NCBI GenBank assembly: GCA_036308645.1
Contig: JAXJVH010000036.1
Location: 1-38,120 of the forward strand
From: RUG11462 sp036308645
GTDB taxonomy: Bacteria; Bacillota; Clostridia; Oscillospirales; Acutalibacteraceae
Direction: 5' to 3'
DNA: 38,120 nucleotides
Both the position numbers and the translations under genes were made by a program. Each line of letters starts with the position of its first letter. Position 1 is the first letter of the stretch. The notes beneath the pieces were generated by a model that was not told where the DNA came from, searched no databases, and saw nothing but the letters and a program-made list of their open reading frames with translations. Below, one piece after another: positions 7,670 through 16,300 of the stretch.

Positions 7670-8107
7670 ATGTATTATTTGGCTTTTTCTGTTGTCAAAA
7701 ATGCGTCCGACGTCGAAGAGGTAATCAGCGAGTCAATTTACCGTGCGTTTTATAATCTTCATTCGCTGAAAACAGAAGGCTCATTTAAGCCGTGGATATT
7801 GCGAATTGTTCATAATACTGCGGTAGAAATGATTCGTAAAAACGCAAAAACAGTTGATTTTGAGCAAATTGAAGATATTTCAGTTGATTCTTATGAAAAA
7901 AGTTTTACAAACAAATTTGTATTGCGCGAAGCGGTTGATTGTTTAAAACAGCCGTATAGAACAGTTGTTGTGTTGTTTTATTATGAAAACCTTTCTGTAA
8001 AAGAAATTGCGCAAATTACAGATACAAGCATTGTAACAGTTCGCCAGCAATTATCCCGTGCAAGAAAAATGCTTAAGGAGATTTTGAAGGAGGATTTTCT
8101 TGAATGA
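7670..8107 (+). CDS. sigV: ECF-type RNA polymerase sigma factor, SigV-like (N-terminus disrupted)
   Basis: This protein of 145 residues from ATG 7670 has region 2 (about 1-62: YLAFSVVKNASDVEEVISESIYRAF, FKPWILRIVHNTA) and region 4 (about 85-140: YRTVVVLFYYENLSVKEIAQITDTSIVTVRQQLSRARKMLKEIL). The same frame is open back to 7616 and encodes plausible family sequence (FTEKQEFCEHIKQCEKA), but it has no start codon. An ATG at 7615, right after GGAGG and overlapping the SGNH stop, would match if one T were removed from the T4 run at 7618-7621. Either the gene carries a one-base insertion, or the sequence has an error, or a shortened protein starts at 7670, which has no clear ribosome site. SigV assignment rests on the RsiV-like partner, overlapping by ATGA. 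Confidence 0.85.
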   Translation: MYYLAFSVVKNASDVEEVISESIYRAFYNLHSLKTEGSFKPWILRIVHNTAVEMIRKNAKTVDFEQIEDISVDSYEKSFTNKFVLREAVDCLKQPYRTVVVLFYYENLSVKEIAQITDTSIVTVRQQLSRARKMLKEILKEDFLE

Positions 8108-8997
8108 GTAAGTTTGATGAGTATTTACGCAGTAAAGCAGAAGAAGAACAATGTGAAATTCCTGACTCTGCCAAAGAAAAAATAGAGCAAATTCTTTGTG
8201 ATTTGCCGGAAGTGACGACGCCTAAACATCGCATACACATATTGCGACGTTTAGCGGTAGCAGCAGCCTGTTTGGCGTTTGTTACGGTTTTTCTTCTTCC
8301 GAACATAAGCGTTGCTTATGCCGAAGCGGTTGAAAAAATTCCCGTTATCGGAAAAATAGTTAAAGTTGTAACCATACGAAATTATTTTTATTCGGACAAT
8401 AACCATGAAATGGACGTAAAAGTACCGAAAATTGAGGAAGATAACAGTAAAGCGGCAGATAGTATTAATAAAGATATAAATGAACTTACCAATACTGTAA
8501 TCAGTCAGTTTTATAAAGATTTAAAAATCGACGGAAATACAGGTCACGGCTCTGTTTATTTAGATTATGAAACAATTACCGATACCAACCGCTGGTTTAC
8601 CTTAAAACTGACCGTAACCGAAATATCGGGAAGCGGAAATCAATATTATAAGTATTATCATATTGATAAAAATACGGGGAAAATAGTTTCGCTCGGAGAT
8701 TTGTTTAATGACAGTAGTTTTGAGAGCATTATAACAAATGAAATCAAGCGCCGGATGGAAATTGAAATGAAGAATGACAGCGACGTGGTATATTGGTTGG
8801 ATGACAGTGTAATAGGTAAAGATATTGTATCAGTAAATAAAAATCACAACTTTTATTTTAATAAAAAAGGCGAGTTGGTAATTCCTTTTGATGAGTATGA
8901 GGTGGCTCCCGGTTCTATGGGTTGCCCTGAATTTGTAATCGATAACAGTATAATAAAAGGAATTTTAAAGCCGCGGTTTTCGGAAATTATAAAATAG
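8104..8997 (+). CDS. rsiV: RsiV-like anti-sigma factor (DUF3298 domain)
   Basis: This 297-residue protein is single-pass. A cytoplasmic N-terminal segment (1-47) with acidic and hydrophobic helices would hold the sigma factor, a membrane helix spans about 49-68, and the rest is extracellular. The C-terminal third is a clear DUF3298 domain: YYHIDKNTGKIVSLGDLF, NFYFNKKGELVIPFDEYEVAPGSMG and PEFVI. In Bacillus subtilis RsiV this region binds lysozyme, which triggers signal-peptidase and RasP cleavage and frees SigV. Length and order match RsiV (285 residues). It overlaps the sigma gene by ATGA. Lysozyme as the signal here is inferred from the family. The N-terminal half also resembles DUF4179 anti-sigma proteins. 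Confidence 0.88.
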   Translation: MSKFDEYLRSKAEEEQCEIPDSAKEKIEQILCDLPEVTTPKHRIHILRRLAVAAACLAFVTVFLLPNISVAYAEAVEKIPVIGKIVKVVTIRNYFYSDNNHEMDVKVPKIEEDNSKAADSINKDINELTNTVISQFYKDLKIDGNTGHGSVYLDYETITDTNRWFTLKLTVTEISGSGNQYYKYYHIDKNTGKIVSLGDLFNDSSFESIITNEIKRRMEIEMKNDSDVVYWLDDSVIGKDIVSVNKNHNFYFNKKGELVIPFDEYEVAPGSMGCPEFVIDNSIIKGILKPRFSEIIK

Positions 8998-9005
8998 TAC
9001 AACTT

Positions 9006-9042
9006 AAAACAAGTCGATACAAATAAGTATCGGCTTGTTTGC
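9006..9042 (+). terminator. Hairpin after the anti-sigma gene, weak terminator
   Basis: A 13-bp stem (9008-9020 with 9027-9039) with an AAATAA loop starts 11 nt after the stop. The 3' side has only T3 before GC, so termination may be partial. Confidence 0.6.
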
Positions 9043-9193
9043 TTAGAATAACGGTGTTACTGTACCAAAACTTTGTCAATCTGCGTATTATATTATTGGA
9101 CAACAAAATTAAAAAGTTTTGTTTAAATGAACACAATATTGGCAAATATATAATTGTAAAATTATTATTTTGCCATAGGAGTGTGCAGTAAAA

Positions 9194-9535
9194 GTGACAA
9201 TAAAACGAGGAGATATTTATTATGCCGATTTAAGCCCTGTTGTGGGTTCGGAACAAGGCGGCTTGCGCCCTGTTTTAATCGTGCAGAACGATGTCGGCAA
9301 CAAATACAGTCCTACTGTGATAGCGGCGGCAATAACAAGTCAGCAGACTAAAAACAATCTTCCGACGCATATAAAAATAAATGCTTCGGGTTGCGGACTT
9401 GCAAAGGATTCGATTGTACTGCTTGAACAAATAAGAACTATTGATAAACAAAGACTTAAAGAAAAAATGGGAACGCTTGATACCCCTACAATGAGCGGAA
9501 TAAATAAGGCTTTATCGGTAAGCTTTGGTTTGTAA
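9194..9535 (+). CDS. mazF: MazF/PemK-family mRNA endoribonuclease toxin
   Basis: This 113-residue protein fits the MazF/NdoA family along its whole length: IKRGDIYYADLSPVVGSEQGGLRPVLIVQND, then the conserved AAAITSQ, LPTHI and DSIVLLEQIRTIDK. Family members cut single-stranded RNA at short motifs and arrest growth. The start is GTG 9194 with AGGAG at 9177-9181; the 12-nt spacing is long. In most Firmicutes the antitoxin gene (ndoAI/mazE) lies directly upstream. The 196 nt before this gene hold only an 8-codon ORF, and the gene after it is a secreted protein, so no cognate antitoxin is encoded in this window. Confidence 0.93.
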   Translation: MTIKRGDIYYADLSPVVGSEQGGLRPVLIVQNDVGNKYSPTVIAAAITSQQTKNNLPTHIKINASGCGLAKDSIVLLEQIRTIDKQRLKEKMGTLDTPTMSGINKALSVSFGL

Positions 9536-9555
9536 GGCTACATAAAGCCAAATTT

Positions 9556-9596
9556 AAAAGCCGTATGTTTAACTTAAAGTTAAATATGCGGTTTTT
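9556..9596 (+). terminator. Rho-independent terminator after mazF
   Basis: A long stem, 9556-9575 with 9577-9596 (G-U pairs included; the innermost pairs must open for the loop), ends in T5. Confidence 0.85.
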
Positions 9597-9660
9597 AAAA
9601 TTAGTAATAATCAACCGTTTTAATTTACATTATTTGGAGTACCATTAAAACAACAATCTG

Positions 9661-9709
9661 TGCTATAATAAGTTCACGACTGATATATTGCTTTTGTGAT
9701 ATATCGGTC
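9661..9709 (+). promoter_or_regulatory. Extended -10 promoter and 5' leader hairpin of the C39 gene
   Basis: An extended -10 (TGC TATAAT, 9661-9669) lacks a good -35. Transcription would start near 9676, directly before a 12-bp hairpin (9678-9689 with 9698-9709, 8-nt loop). The hairpin would sit at the very 5' end of the mRNA, 35 nt before the start codon. It may stabilise the transcript. Confidence 0.5.
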
Positions 9710-9743
9710 ATTTATTTTAAAAAAAGAAGCGAGGTGAAAACAT

Positions 9744-10730
9744 TTGAAAAAAACTGTTTTAGTTATTTTGTTATTGATTTTATTTTCGTCGGTACTTATT
9801 ATGCCTATTACATCTAATGCCGCCGCTTATGCCGCCGCTTACGATTTAAAAGCGGGCAGAGTAAGTATTTCAAGCGGTCGTCTTAATGTAAGAAAAAGCA
9901 ATTCTAAAACGTCGTCGATTGTTAAAACGCTTAAAAAGAACAGTTATATAACTCTTATTTCAAAATCAGGCTCTTGGTGGTATGTTGAATATGCAAAAGG
10001 CAAATACGGGTATTGCCATACCGACTACATTAAAACCGCCAAAAGCAGTACCGCTAAAGTAAATATCAGTTCAGGCAGTCTTAATGTAAGAAAAGGCGCA
10101 GGTACATCATATCAGAAAATAGCGACACTTTCAAAAGATGAAAAAGTTATTGTGATTGACGAAAAAGCCGAATGGAAACGAATACTTTATAACGGCACAA
10201 AAACAGGGTATGTAAACACAAAATACCTTAAATCTATAAATTATGAATCTGACGAAAAATATTCCGCCGTTTCGCTTTCAGTACCCGATTTTAAACAAAC
10301 TGACAGCAGATGGGCAAATGTAAAAATCGGTAACAGTGGCAAAACCATTGCACAAATCGGGTGCGCTACTACCGCAATCGCAATGATAGAATCGTATCGA
10401 AACGGTAAAACTATATATCCGGACGCAATGTCAAAAAAGTTAAGCTATTCTTCGTCGGGAAACGTTTATTGGCCGAGCGATTATACAGCGGTAACCGAAA
10501 GCAAGGATTATCTAAAGAAAATTTATAAACAACTGAAAAATAATAAAGCGGTATTATTCGGAGCAAAGAATTCATCGGGAGGACAGCATTGGGTAGTAAT
10601 AACAGGTTTTAAAGGCGGTGCGATTAGTACGTCAAACTTTAAAATAAACGACCCCGGTTCAAAATCCCGTACAACGCTGAAAGATTTTCTGAATGAATAT
10701 TCCTCATTTTATAAATTTTTCTGTTATTAA
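9744..10730 (+). CDS. Secreted protein with two SH3b domains and a C39-like cysteine peptidase domain
   Basis: This 328-residue protein has a signal peptide (about 1-27, cleavage near SNAAA). Two bacterial SH3 repeats follow (about 38-97 and 104-165), each with the SSGxLNVRKxxxTxxxxxxxL pattern that often binds cell-wall peptide. The C-terminal domain (about 178-328) resembles Peptidase_C39_2: GCATTAIAM (Cys207), GGQHWVVITG (His282) and KINDPGS (Asp303) would form the catalytic triad. It is probably a secreted wall-associated protease or amidase; the substrate is unknown. The start is TTG 9744 with GAGGTG 7 nt before. It stands alone between mazF and the OPT transporter. Confidence 0.87.
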   Translation: MKKTVLVILLLILFSSVLIMPITSNAAAYAAAYDLKAGRVSISSGRLNVRKSNSKTSSIVKTLKKNSYITLISKSGSWWYVEYAKGKYGYCHTDYIKTAKSSTAKVNISSGSLNVRKGAGTSYQKIATLSKDEKVIVIDEKAEWKRILYNGTKTGYVNTKYLKSINYESDEKYSAVSLSVPDFKQTDSRWANVKIGNSGKTIAQIGCATTAIAMIESYRNGKTIYPDAMSKKLSYSSSGNVYWPSDYTAVTESKDYLKKIYKQLKNNKAVLFGAKNSSGGQHWVVITGFKGGAISTSNFKINDPGSKSRTTLKDFLNEYSSFYKFFCY

Positions 10731-10782
10731 ATTCAATATTTAGCCTTTTTTACCATTATTTTTGTGCTTTGTTTAAGATTTA

Positions 10783-10811
10783 TTGACAAAAGTAACAAAA
10801 TATGATACAAT
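10783..10811 (+). promoter_or_regulatory. Promoter of the OPT transporter
   Basis: TTGACA at 10783-10788, 17-nt spacer, TACAAT at 10806-10811. It lies 46 nt before the ATG. Confidence 0.82.
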
Positions 10812-10857
10812 GTTTTGGCATATAAGATGTGAAAAGTTTATAAAAAGGAGAAAACAA

Positions 10858-12780
10858 ATGGAAAATAAAAAGGAATTTAAGCCTTATGTTCCTGCAAGTA
10901 AAATCACCCCTGAACTTACCGTTACATCGGTTATTATGGGTATTATTCTTGCAGTAGTATTCGGCGCTGCGAACGCTTATTTGGGACTTCGCGTAGGTAT
11001 GACTGTGTCGGCTTCCATTCCGGCGGCAGTTGTTGCGATGGGTGTAATACGCGTTATTATGCGTAAAAACTCAATACTCGAAAGCAATATCGTTCAAACT
11101 GTCGGCTCTGCGGGTGAATCGGTAGCCGCAGGTGCAATTTTTACATTGCCTGCGCTTTTCTTATGGGCAAGCGAGGGAGTAATGGAAAAACCGAGCCTTA
11201 TTGAAATTACGCTTATCGCTTTAATCGGCGGTCTGCTCGGCGTATTTTTTATGGTTCCTCTTCGCAATGCGCTTATAGTTCGTGAACACGGTGTGTTGCC
11301 TTATCCCGAAGGACAAGCCTGTGCAGAGGTTATGCTTGCCGGTGAAGAGGGCGGTTCAAACGCCTCTACGGTATTTGCAGGTATGGGTTTTGCGGCTATC
11401 TTTAAATTTATTATCGACGGCATTAAGGCTGTTCCGGGCGAAGTATCATTACAGGGAAATGCTAAAACATATCCCGGTGCAATAGGCACTCAAATTTATC
11501 CTGCGGTAATGAGCGTAGGTTACATCTGCGGTCCTCGTATCTCCTCATATATGTTTGCAGGTGGAATTATAAGTTGGCTTGTGCTTATTCCGATTATAGT
11601 TTTATTCGGCAGCGAGATTATTATGTATCCCGGCTCTGCTCCAATCGGTGAAATTTTTGCAGAAAGCGGTGCTAGCGGTATTTGGGGTACTTATGTGCGT
11701 TATATAGGCGCAGGAGCGCTTGCGGCAGGCGGTATAATCAGCCTGTTCAAATCCTTGCCGCTTATTGTTCGCACATTCCGCGATTCGATGAAAGGTTTTT
11801 CATCTTCGTCGGGCACAGGCGCTGTCCGTACAGAACAGGATATAAATATGAAAATAGTGCTTTGTGCTATTCTTGTTCTGACTCTTGCGGTTTGGCTTAT
11901 TCCTGCAATCCCCGTATCATTAATCGGTGCAATCATCGTTGTAATTTTCGGTTTCTTTTTTGCAACCGTTTCTTCAAGAATGGTAGGTTTGGTAGGAAGC
12001 AGTAACAACCCTGTTTCGGGTATGTCTATTGCAACTCTGCTTATCGCTACGTTAATTCTTAAATTAACAGGTGAAGCAGGAGCCGGCGGTATGCAGGCGG
12101 CTATCGCCATCGGCTCGATTATATGTATTATAGCGGCTATTGCCGGCGATACCTCGCAGGATTTAAAGACAGGCTATTTGCTTGGCGCTACTCCAAAAAA
12201 GCAGCAAATAGGCGAGGTTATCGGCGTTGTGGCTTCTGCACTTGCAATCGGCGCTACACTTTATCTGCTTGACAGCGCATGGGGATTCGGTTCGGAAGAA
12301 CTCGGTGCGCCGCAGGCTACTTTGATGAAAATGGTAATCGAGGGTATTATGGGCGGAAATCTGCCTTGGGGACTTATTCTGATAGGTGTATTTATTGCGA
12401 TTGTTGTTGAAATTATCGGTATTCCGGTACTGCCTTTTGCAATCGGTGTGTACCTGCCCGTTCAACTTAATGCTTGCATTATGGTAGGCGGACTTATCCG
12501 TTTATTCTTTGACAAAATAAAAGATGATACAAAGAAAAAGAGAGTTGTAAACGACGGCGTCCTTTTCTGCTCCGGTATGATTGCGGGCGAAGGCATTGTA
12601 GGTATTGTGCTTGCAATTCTCGCAGTATTTAATGTAGGCTCATTGCTTGACCTTTCGGGAGTTCTAAATCTTCCGACATGGGCTTCAAATCTCGGCAGTC
12701 TGTTATTATTTGCGCTTATCATTTTAAGCCTACTCAAATTCAGCCTTTGGAAAAAAGAAACTAAAAAAGCTAAAAAGTAA
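10858..12780 (+). CDS. OPT-family oligopeptide transporter
   Basis: This 640-residue integral membrane protein has about 14-16 hydrophobic segments. Family features are the N-terminal PYVPASKITPELTVTSVIMGIILAVVFGAANAYLGLRVGMTVSASIPA and the conserved segments YPEGQACAEVM, SSNNPVSGMSIATLL, AGDTSQDLKTGYLLGATPKKQQ and LPFAIGVYLPV. OPT proteins import oligopeptides (or metal-chelate conjugates), usually driven by protons. The start is ATG 10858 with AAGGAG 7 nt upstream; an apparent extension from 10783 coincides with the promoter. The PqqD gene follows after 2 nt. Confidence 0.95.
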   Translation: MENKKEFKPYVPASKITPELTVTSVIMGIILAVVFGAANAYLGLRVGMTVSASIPAAVVAMGVIRVIMRKNSILESNIVQTVGSAGESVAAGAIFTLPALFLWASEGVMEKPSLIEITLIALIGGLLGVFFMVPLRNALIVREHGVLPYPEGQACAEVMLAGEEGGSNASTVFAGMGFAAIFKFIIDGIKAVPGEVSLQGNAKTYPGAIGTQIYPAVMSVGYICGPRISSYMFAGGIISWLVLIPIIVLFGSEIIMYPGSAPIGEIFAESGASGIWGTYVRYIGAGALAAGGIISLFKSLPLIVRTFRDSMKGFSSSSGTGAVRTEQDINMKIVLCAILVLTLAVWLIPAIPVSLIGAIIVVIFGFFFATVSSRMVGLVGSSNNPVSGMSIATLLIATLILKLTGEAGAGGMQAAIAIGSIICIIAAIAGDTSQDLKTGYLLGATPKKQQIGEVIGVVASALAIGATLYLLDSAWGFGSEELGAPQATLMKMVIEGIMGGNLPWGLILIGVFIAIVVEIIGIPVLPFAIGVYLPVQLNACIMVGGLIRLFFDKIKDDTKKKRVVNDGVLFCSGMIAGEGIVGIVLAILAVFNVGSLLDLSGVLNLPTWASNLGSLLLFALIILSLLKFSLWKKETKKAKK

Positions 12781-12782
12781 TT

Positions 12783-13145
12783 ATGAGAAAAAAGAAAATA
12801 ATTATTCCTGAGAATTATCTTGAAAAAATACCGGTTCACCACAGTAATATTAAATGGAAAACCGATAGCGACGGCAAAGTAACTTTGCTTATCGAAAATA
12901 AAGGTTTAATGAATCGAATTATGCAGGCGGTGTTTTTAAAACCGAAAATCAGTTATATTCATCTTGATAAATTCGGTAATTTTGTTTGGGGCCAAATCGA
13001 CGGTAAGCAGAGCATTACCGAAATCGGCAAATCGGTGGATAAAGAATTCGGCGAAGAGGCGCAGCCTTTGTATGAGCGTTTGGCAAGATATTTTCAGATT
13101 TTAGAGAGTTACCATTTTATTGAATGGGTTAAAAAAGAAGAATAA
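12783..13145 (+). CDS. PqqD-family protein
   Basis: This 120-residue protein has a PqqD-type winged fold in its C-terminal two thirds (about 45-118): the FLKPKISYIHLDKFGNFVWGQIDGKQSITEIGKSVDKEFG pattern with the central GxxVWxxIDGxxTVxEI-like motif. PqqD domains bind leader peptides in ribosomal peptide (RiPP) pathways. No radical-SAM enzyme or precursor is encoded nearby, so a leader-peptide role is not supported here. It starts 2 nt after the OPT stop with only a weak ribosome site, so translation is probably coupled. An accessory role in peptide uptake is inference. Confidence 0.85.
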   Translation: MRKKKIIIPENYLEKIPVHHSNIKWKTDSDGKVTLLIENKGLMNRIMQAVFLKPKISYIHLDKFGNFVWGQIDGKQSITEIGKSVDKEFGEEAQPLYERLARYFQILESYHFIEWVKKEE

Positions 13146-13149
13146 ACTT

Positions 13150-13189
13150 AACGGCAGTTTAGTGTTTTGCTAAACTGCCGTTGCTTTTT
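13150..13189 (+). terminator. Rho-independent terminator of the OPT-PqqD operon
   Basis: A perfect 13-bp stem AACGGCAGTTTAG / CTAAACTGCCGTT with a 7-nt loop, then GC and T5. Confidence 0.9.
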
Positions 13190-13190
13190 C

Positions 13191-13284
13191 TATATTCGTA
13201 GGGTGGTGGCTTGGATTTCGCCGTTGAATAAATTTTATCTATACTCGTAGGGTGCGACGCCCACGCCGCACCGTTTAATAAATC
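13191..13284. repeat. Two imperfect copies of a GTAGGGTG-type intergenic repeat
   Basis: Unit A (13191-13233) and unit B (about 13241-13284) share the frame TATAyTCGTAGGGTG, an internal CGCC, and CCGTTkAATAAAT. Unit B carries the palindromic core GGTGCGaCGCCCACGCCGCACC. The same family recurs, inverted, at 17145-17298 on the other side of the LRR gene. No ORF or promoter is seen here. Confidence 0.7.
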
Positions 13285-13294
13285 AAAAAATTGC

Positions 13295-13332
13295 AAAACG
13301 GAGTTAACCTGTTTTAGGCTAACTCCGTTTTT
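13295..13332. terminator. Bidirectional-looking terminator below the LRR gene
   Basis: Stem 13295-13310 with 13316-13332 has one mismatch and a GTTTT loop. It has T-runs on both strands (T5 on plus; T4 then T6 on minus). It lies 12 nt past the LRR stop. Confidence 0.8.
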
Positions 13333-13343
13333 CTGCATAAATA

Positions 13344-16300
13344 TTATTTTACTTTAACTGATTTAGCTTTTGTCCAGTCGCTGTAAGCGGTTTTTGAGTT
13401 TTGTTTTACAAATGCTCTTATTTGAACTTTGTAACTGCCTTTTTTAAGACCGCTTATTGTTTTTGTAATTGATTTTGCTGTATTAATAGTCTTTGTAACA
13501 GTCTTTTTACCGATTGTATATTTTACCTGAAAACCTGTTGCGCCGGTAACTTTTGTATATTTTACTTTAAACATTTTTTTGCCTGCACCTACGCTCAACG
13601 ACGGCGTTTTTAATTTAAGTTTAGCAATAGATGTTGTTTTTGCAACTTTACCGCATACAGAACACTTGTAAGCTTTTAAACCTTTTGAAACATAACTTGC
13701 TTTTTTGGTAACTACCCATTTGTAACTATGCGCTTTAGTTGAAATAGATTTTTGTTTAACTAAAATCTCACCGCATACCGAGCAATGTTTACCCTCGGTT
13801 AATCCTGTTTCGGTACAAGTAGGTGATACTGCTTTATCTACAGCGTCTTTATGTCCGAGTGACGGTATTACTTCCTGTGCTACAAGAACTTCATTACATA
13901 CCGAACAATGTTTTCCCTCGGTTAAACCAGCTTCTGTACAAGTCGGTGATGCTGCTTTGTCTACCACTTCTTTATGTCCGAGAGCTGATATTTCTTCTGT
14001 ATAACTCTCACCGCATGAACAGGTGTAAGTTTTTATTCCTTTTTTGGTACAAGTAGGCTGTTTTGTTATTTCCGGTGTATAACTGTGTGTATGAGTTTCA
14101 TCAAGTTTTGGTAGAACTACTGTTTCAATTACCTCATTACATACAGTACAGACCTTCTGCTTTAAACCTGTTTCGGTTGTTGTAGGCTCTTTTACTATCT
14201 GCCAATCGCTCAAAATGTGACCTTTAGCAGATACTACTTCTTGTTTTACAAGAACTTCATCACATACCGAACAATGCTTACCCTCTGTTAAACCTGTTTC
14301 GGCACAAGTCGGTGCTACTGCTTTGTCAATCACTTCTGTATGTCCGAGGGCAGATATTTCTTCTGTATAGCTGTCACCGCAAGAACAGGTGTATTTTTTT
14401 ACGCCTTTTTCAGTACAAGTAGGCTGTTTTGTAGTTGTTAAAGTATATGCGTGCGTATGATTTTCTAAATCGACAAAATTTATACTATTATTGTTTGCGT
14501 ACTTTTCAGCTTCGGAATTTTTATATCCATATATAGTTAAATTAGAGTTACAATCGCTAAATACCCAATCACCAATGCTTGTTACACTGTTAGGGATTGT
14601 TATACTTATTAATGATGTGCAATCTCTAAATGCACTATCACCAATGCTTGTTACACTATTAGGGATAGTTACACTTGTTAATGATGTGCAATCGCCAAAT
14701 GCACCACCATAAATATTTGTTACGCTATCAGGGATTGTTACACTTGTTAATGATTTGCAATAATAAAATGCATGATCACCAATGCTTGTTACACTCTCTG
14801 GTATTGTTATGCTTGTTAATGATTCGCAATATTTAAATGTACCTTTACCAATGCTTGTTACACTCTCTGGTATTGTTATGCTTGTTAATGATTCGCAATA
14901 ATTAAATGCATAGTCTGCAATAACTATCGTACCATCTTTAATTTTATAGTCACCTGATGAATTGGCATCTATTAAATAATTTCCGATATACAAAACATTA
15001 TTATCCCAATTAGATTCGTTATTATAATACCCTGTATCATAAAATGCCCGATCACCAATGCTTGTTACGCTATTCCCGATTGTTACGCTTGTTAATGATG
15101 TGCACTTATAAAATGCCTCATCACCAATGCTTGTTACGCCGTTTCCGATTGTTACGCTTGTTAATGATTCACAACTCCAAAATGCCTCATGACCAATACT
15201 TGTTACGCTATCCGGTATTGTTACACTTGTTAATGATGTGCAAGCTTGAAATGCACAATAATCAATGCTCGTTACACTATCTGGTATTGTTATGCTTGTT
15301 AATGATGTACACCTTTCAAATGCACCACCATCAATGCTTGTTACGCTATCGGGGATTGTTACGTTTGTTAATGATGAACAATTACAAAATGTATCTTTAC
15401 CAATGCTTGTTACACTATCTGGTATTGTTACGTTTGTTAATGATGTACAACCTAAAAATGCACTATCACCAATGCTTGTTACACTCTCTGGTATTGTTAT
15501 GCTTGCTAATGATTCACACCAAGAAAATGCATAATCTGCAATAAATACAGTGCCATCTTTAATTTTATAATCGCCAGAAACTTTATATTCAATTTCTACA
15601 CCTGTTTTATCATTGTAATAATAATATGTTGCATCTAATAAATAATTGCTGATATACAAAACATTATTTTGCCAATTAGATTTGTTATTATAAAATGCCG
15701 TATTAGAAAATGCACCACTACCAATATAAGTTACGCTATTTGGAATTGTTATATTTTTTAATGATGTGCAATCTGAAAATGCACCACTACCAATGCTTGT
15801 TACGCTATTAGGGATTGTTACGTTTGTTAATGATGAACAACCTTCAAATGCCTCATAACCAATACTTGTTACGCTATCAGGGATTGTTACGCTTGTTAAT
15901 GATGAACAACAATAAAATGTACAATTATTAATGCCCGTTATACCATTTCCGATTGTAATACTTGTCAGTGAATTGCAACTTTGAAATGCGAGACTACCAA
16001 TACTTGTTACGCTATCAGGGATGATTATACTTTTTAATGCTGTAAGAGTAAATGCATTATCGCCTATGCTTGTTACACTATTCGGTATTGTTATACTTGT
16101 TAATGATTCGCAATATCTAAATGCCCCAATACCAATGCTTGTTACACTGTTTCCGATTGTTACGCTTGTTAATGATGTGCAAATTTCAAATGCACAATAA
16201 TCAATGCTCGTTACACTATCTGGTATTGTTATGCTTGTTAATGATGTACACCTTTCAAATGCCCTATCACCAATGCTTGTTACGCCGTTTCCGATTGTTA

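Noticed and set aside
8998..9193. Possible MazE antitoxin upstream of the toxin
   Set aside because: The longest ATG reading frame I could follow is 8 codons and does not resemble an antitoxin.
12783..13343. Possible RiPP gene cluster around the PqqD protein
   Set aside because: No radical-SAM or other maturase and no precursor-like short gene is present; the space after it holds a terminator and repeats.
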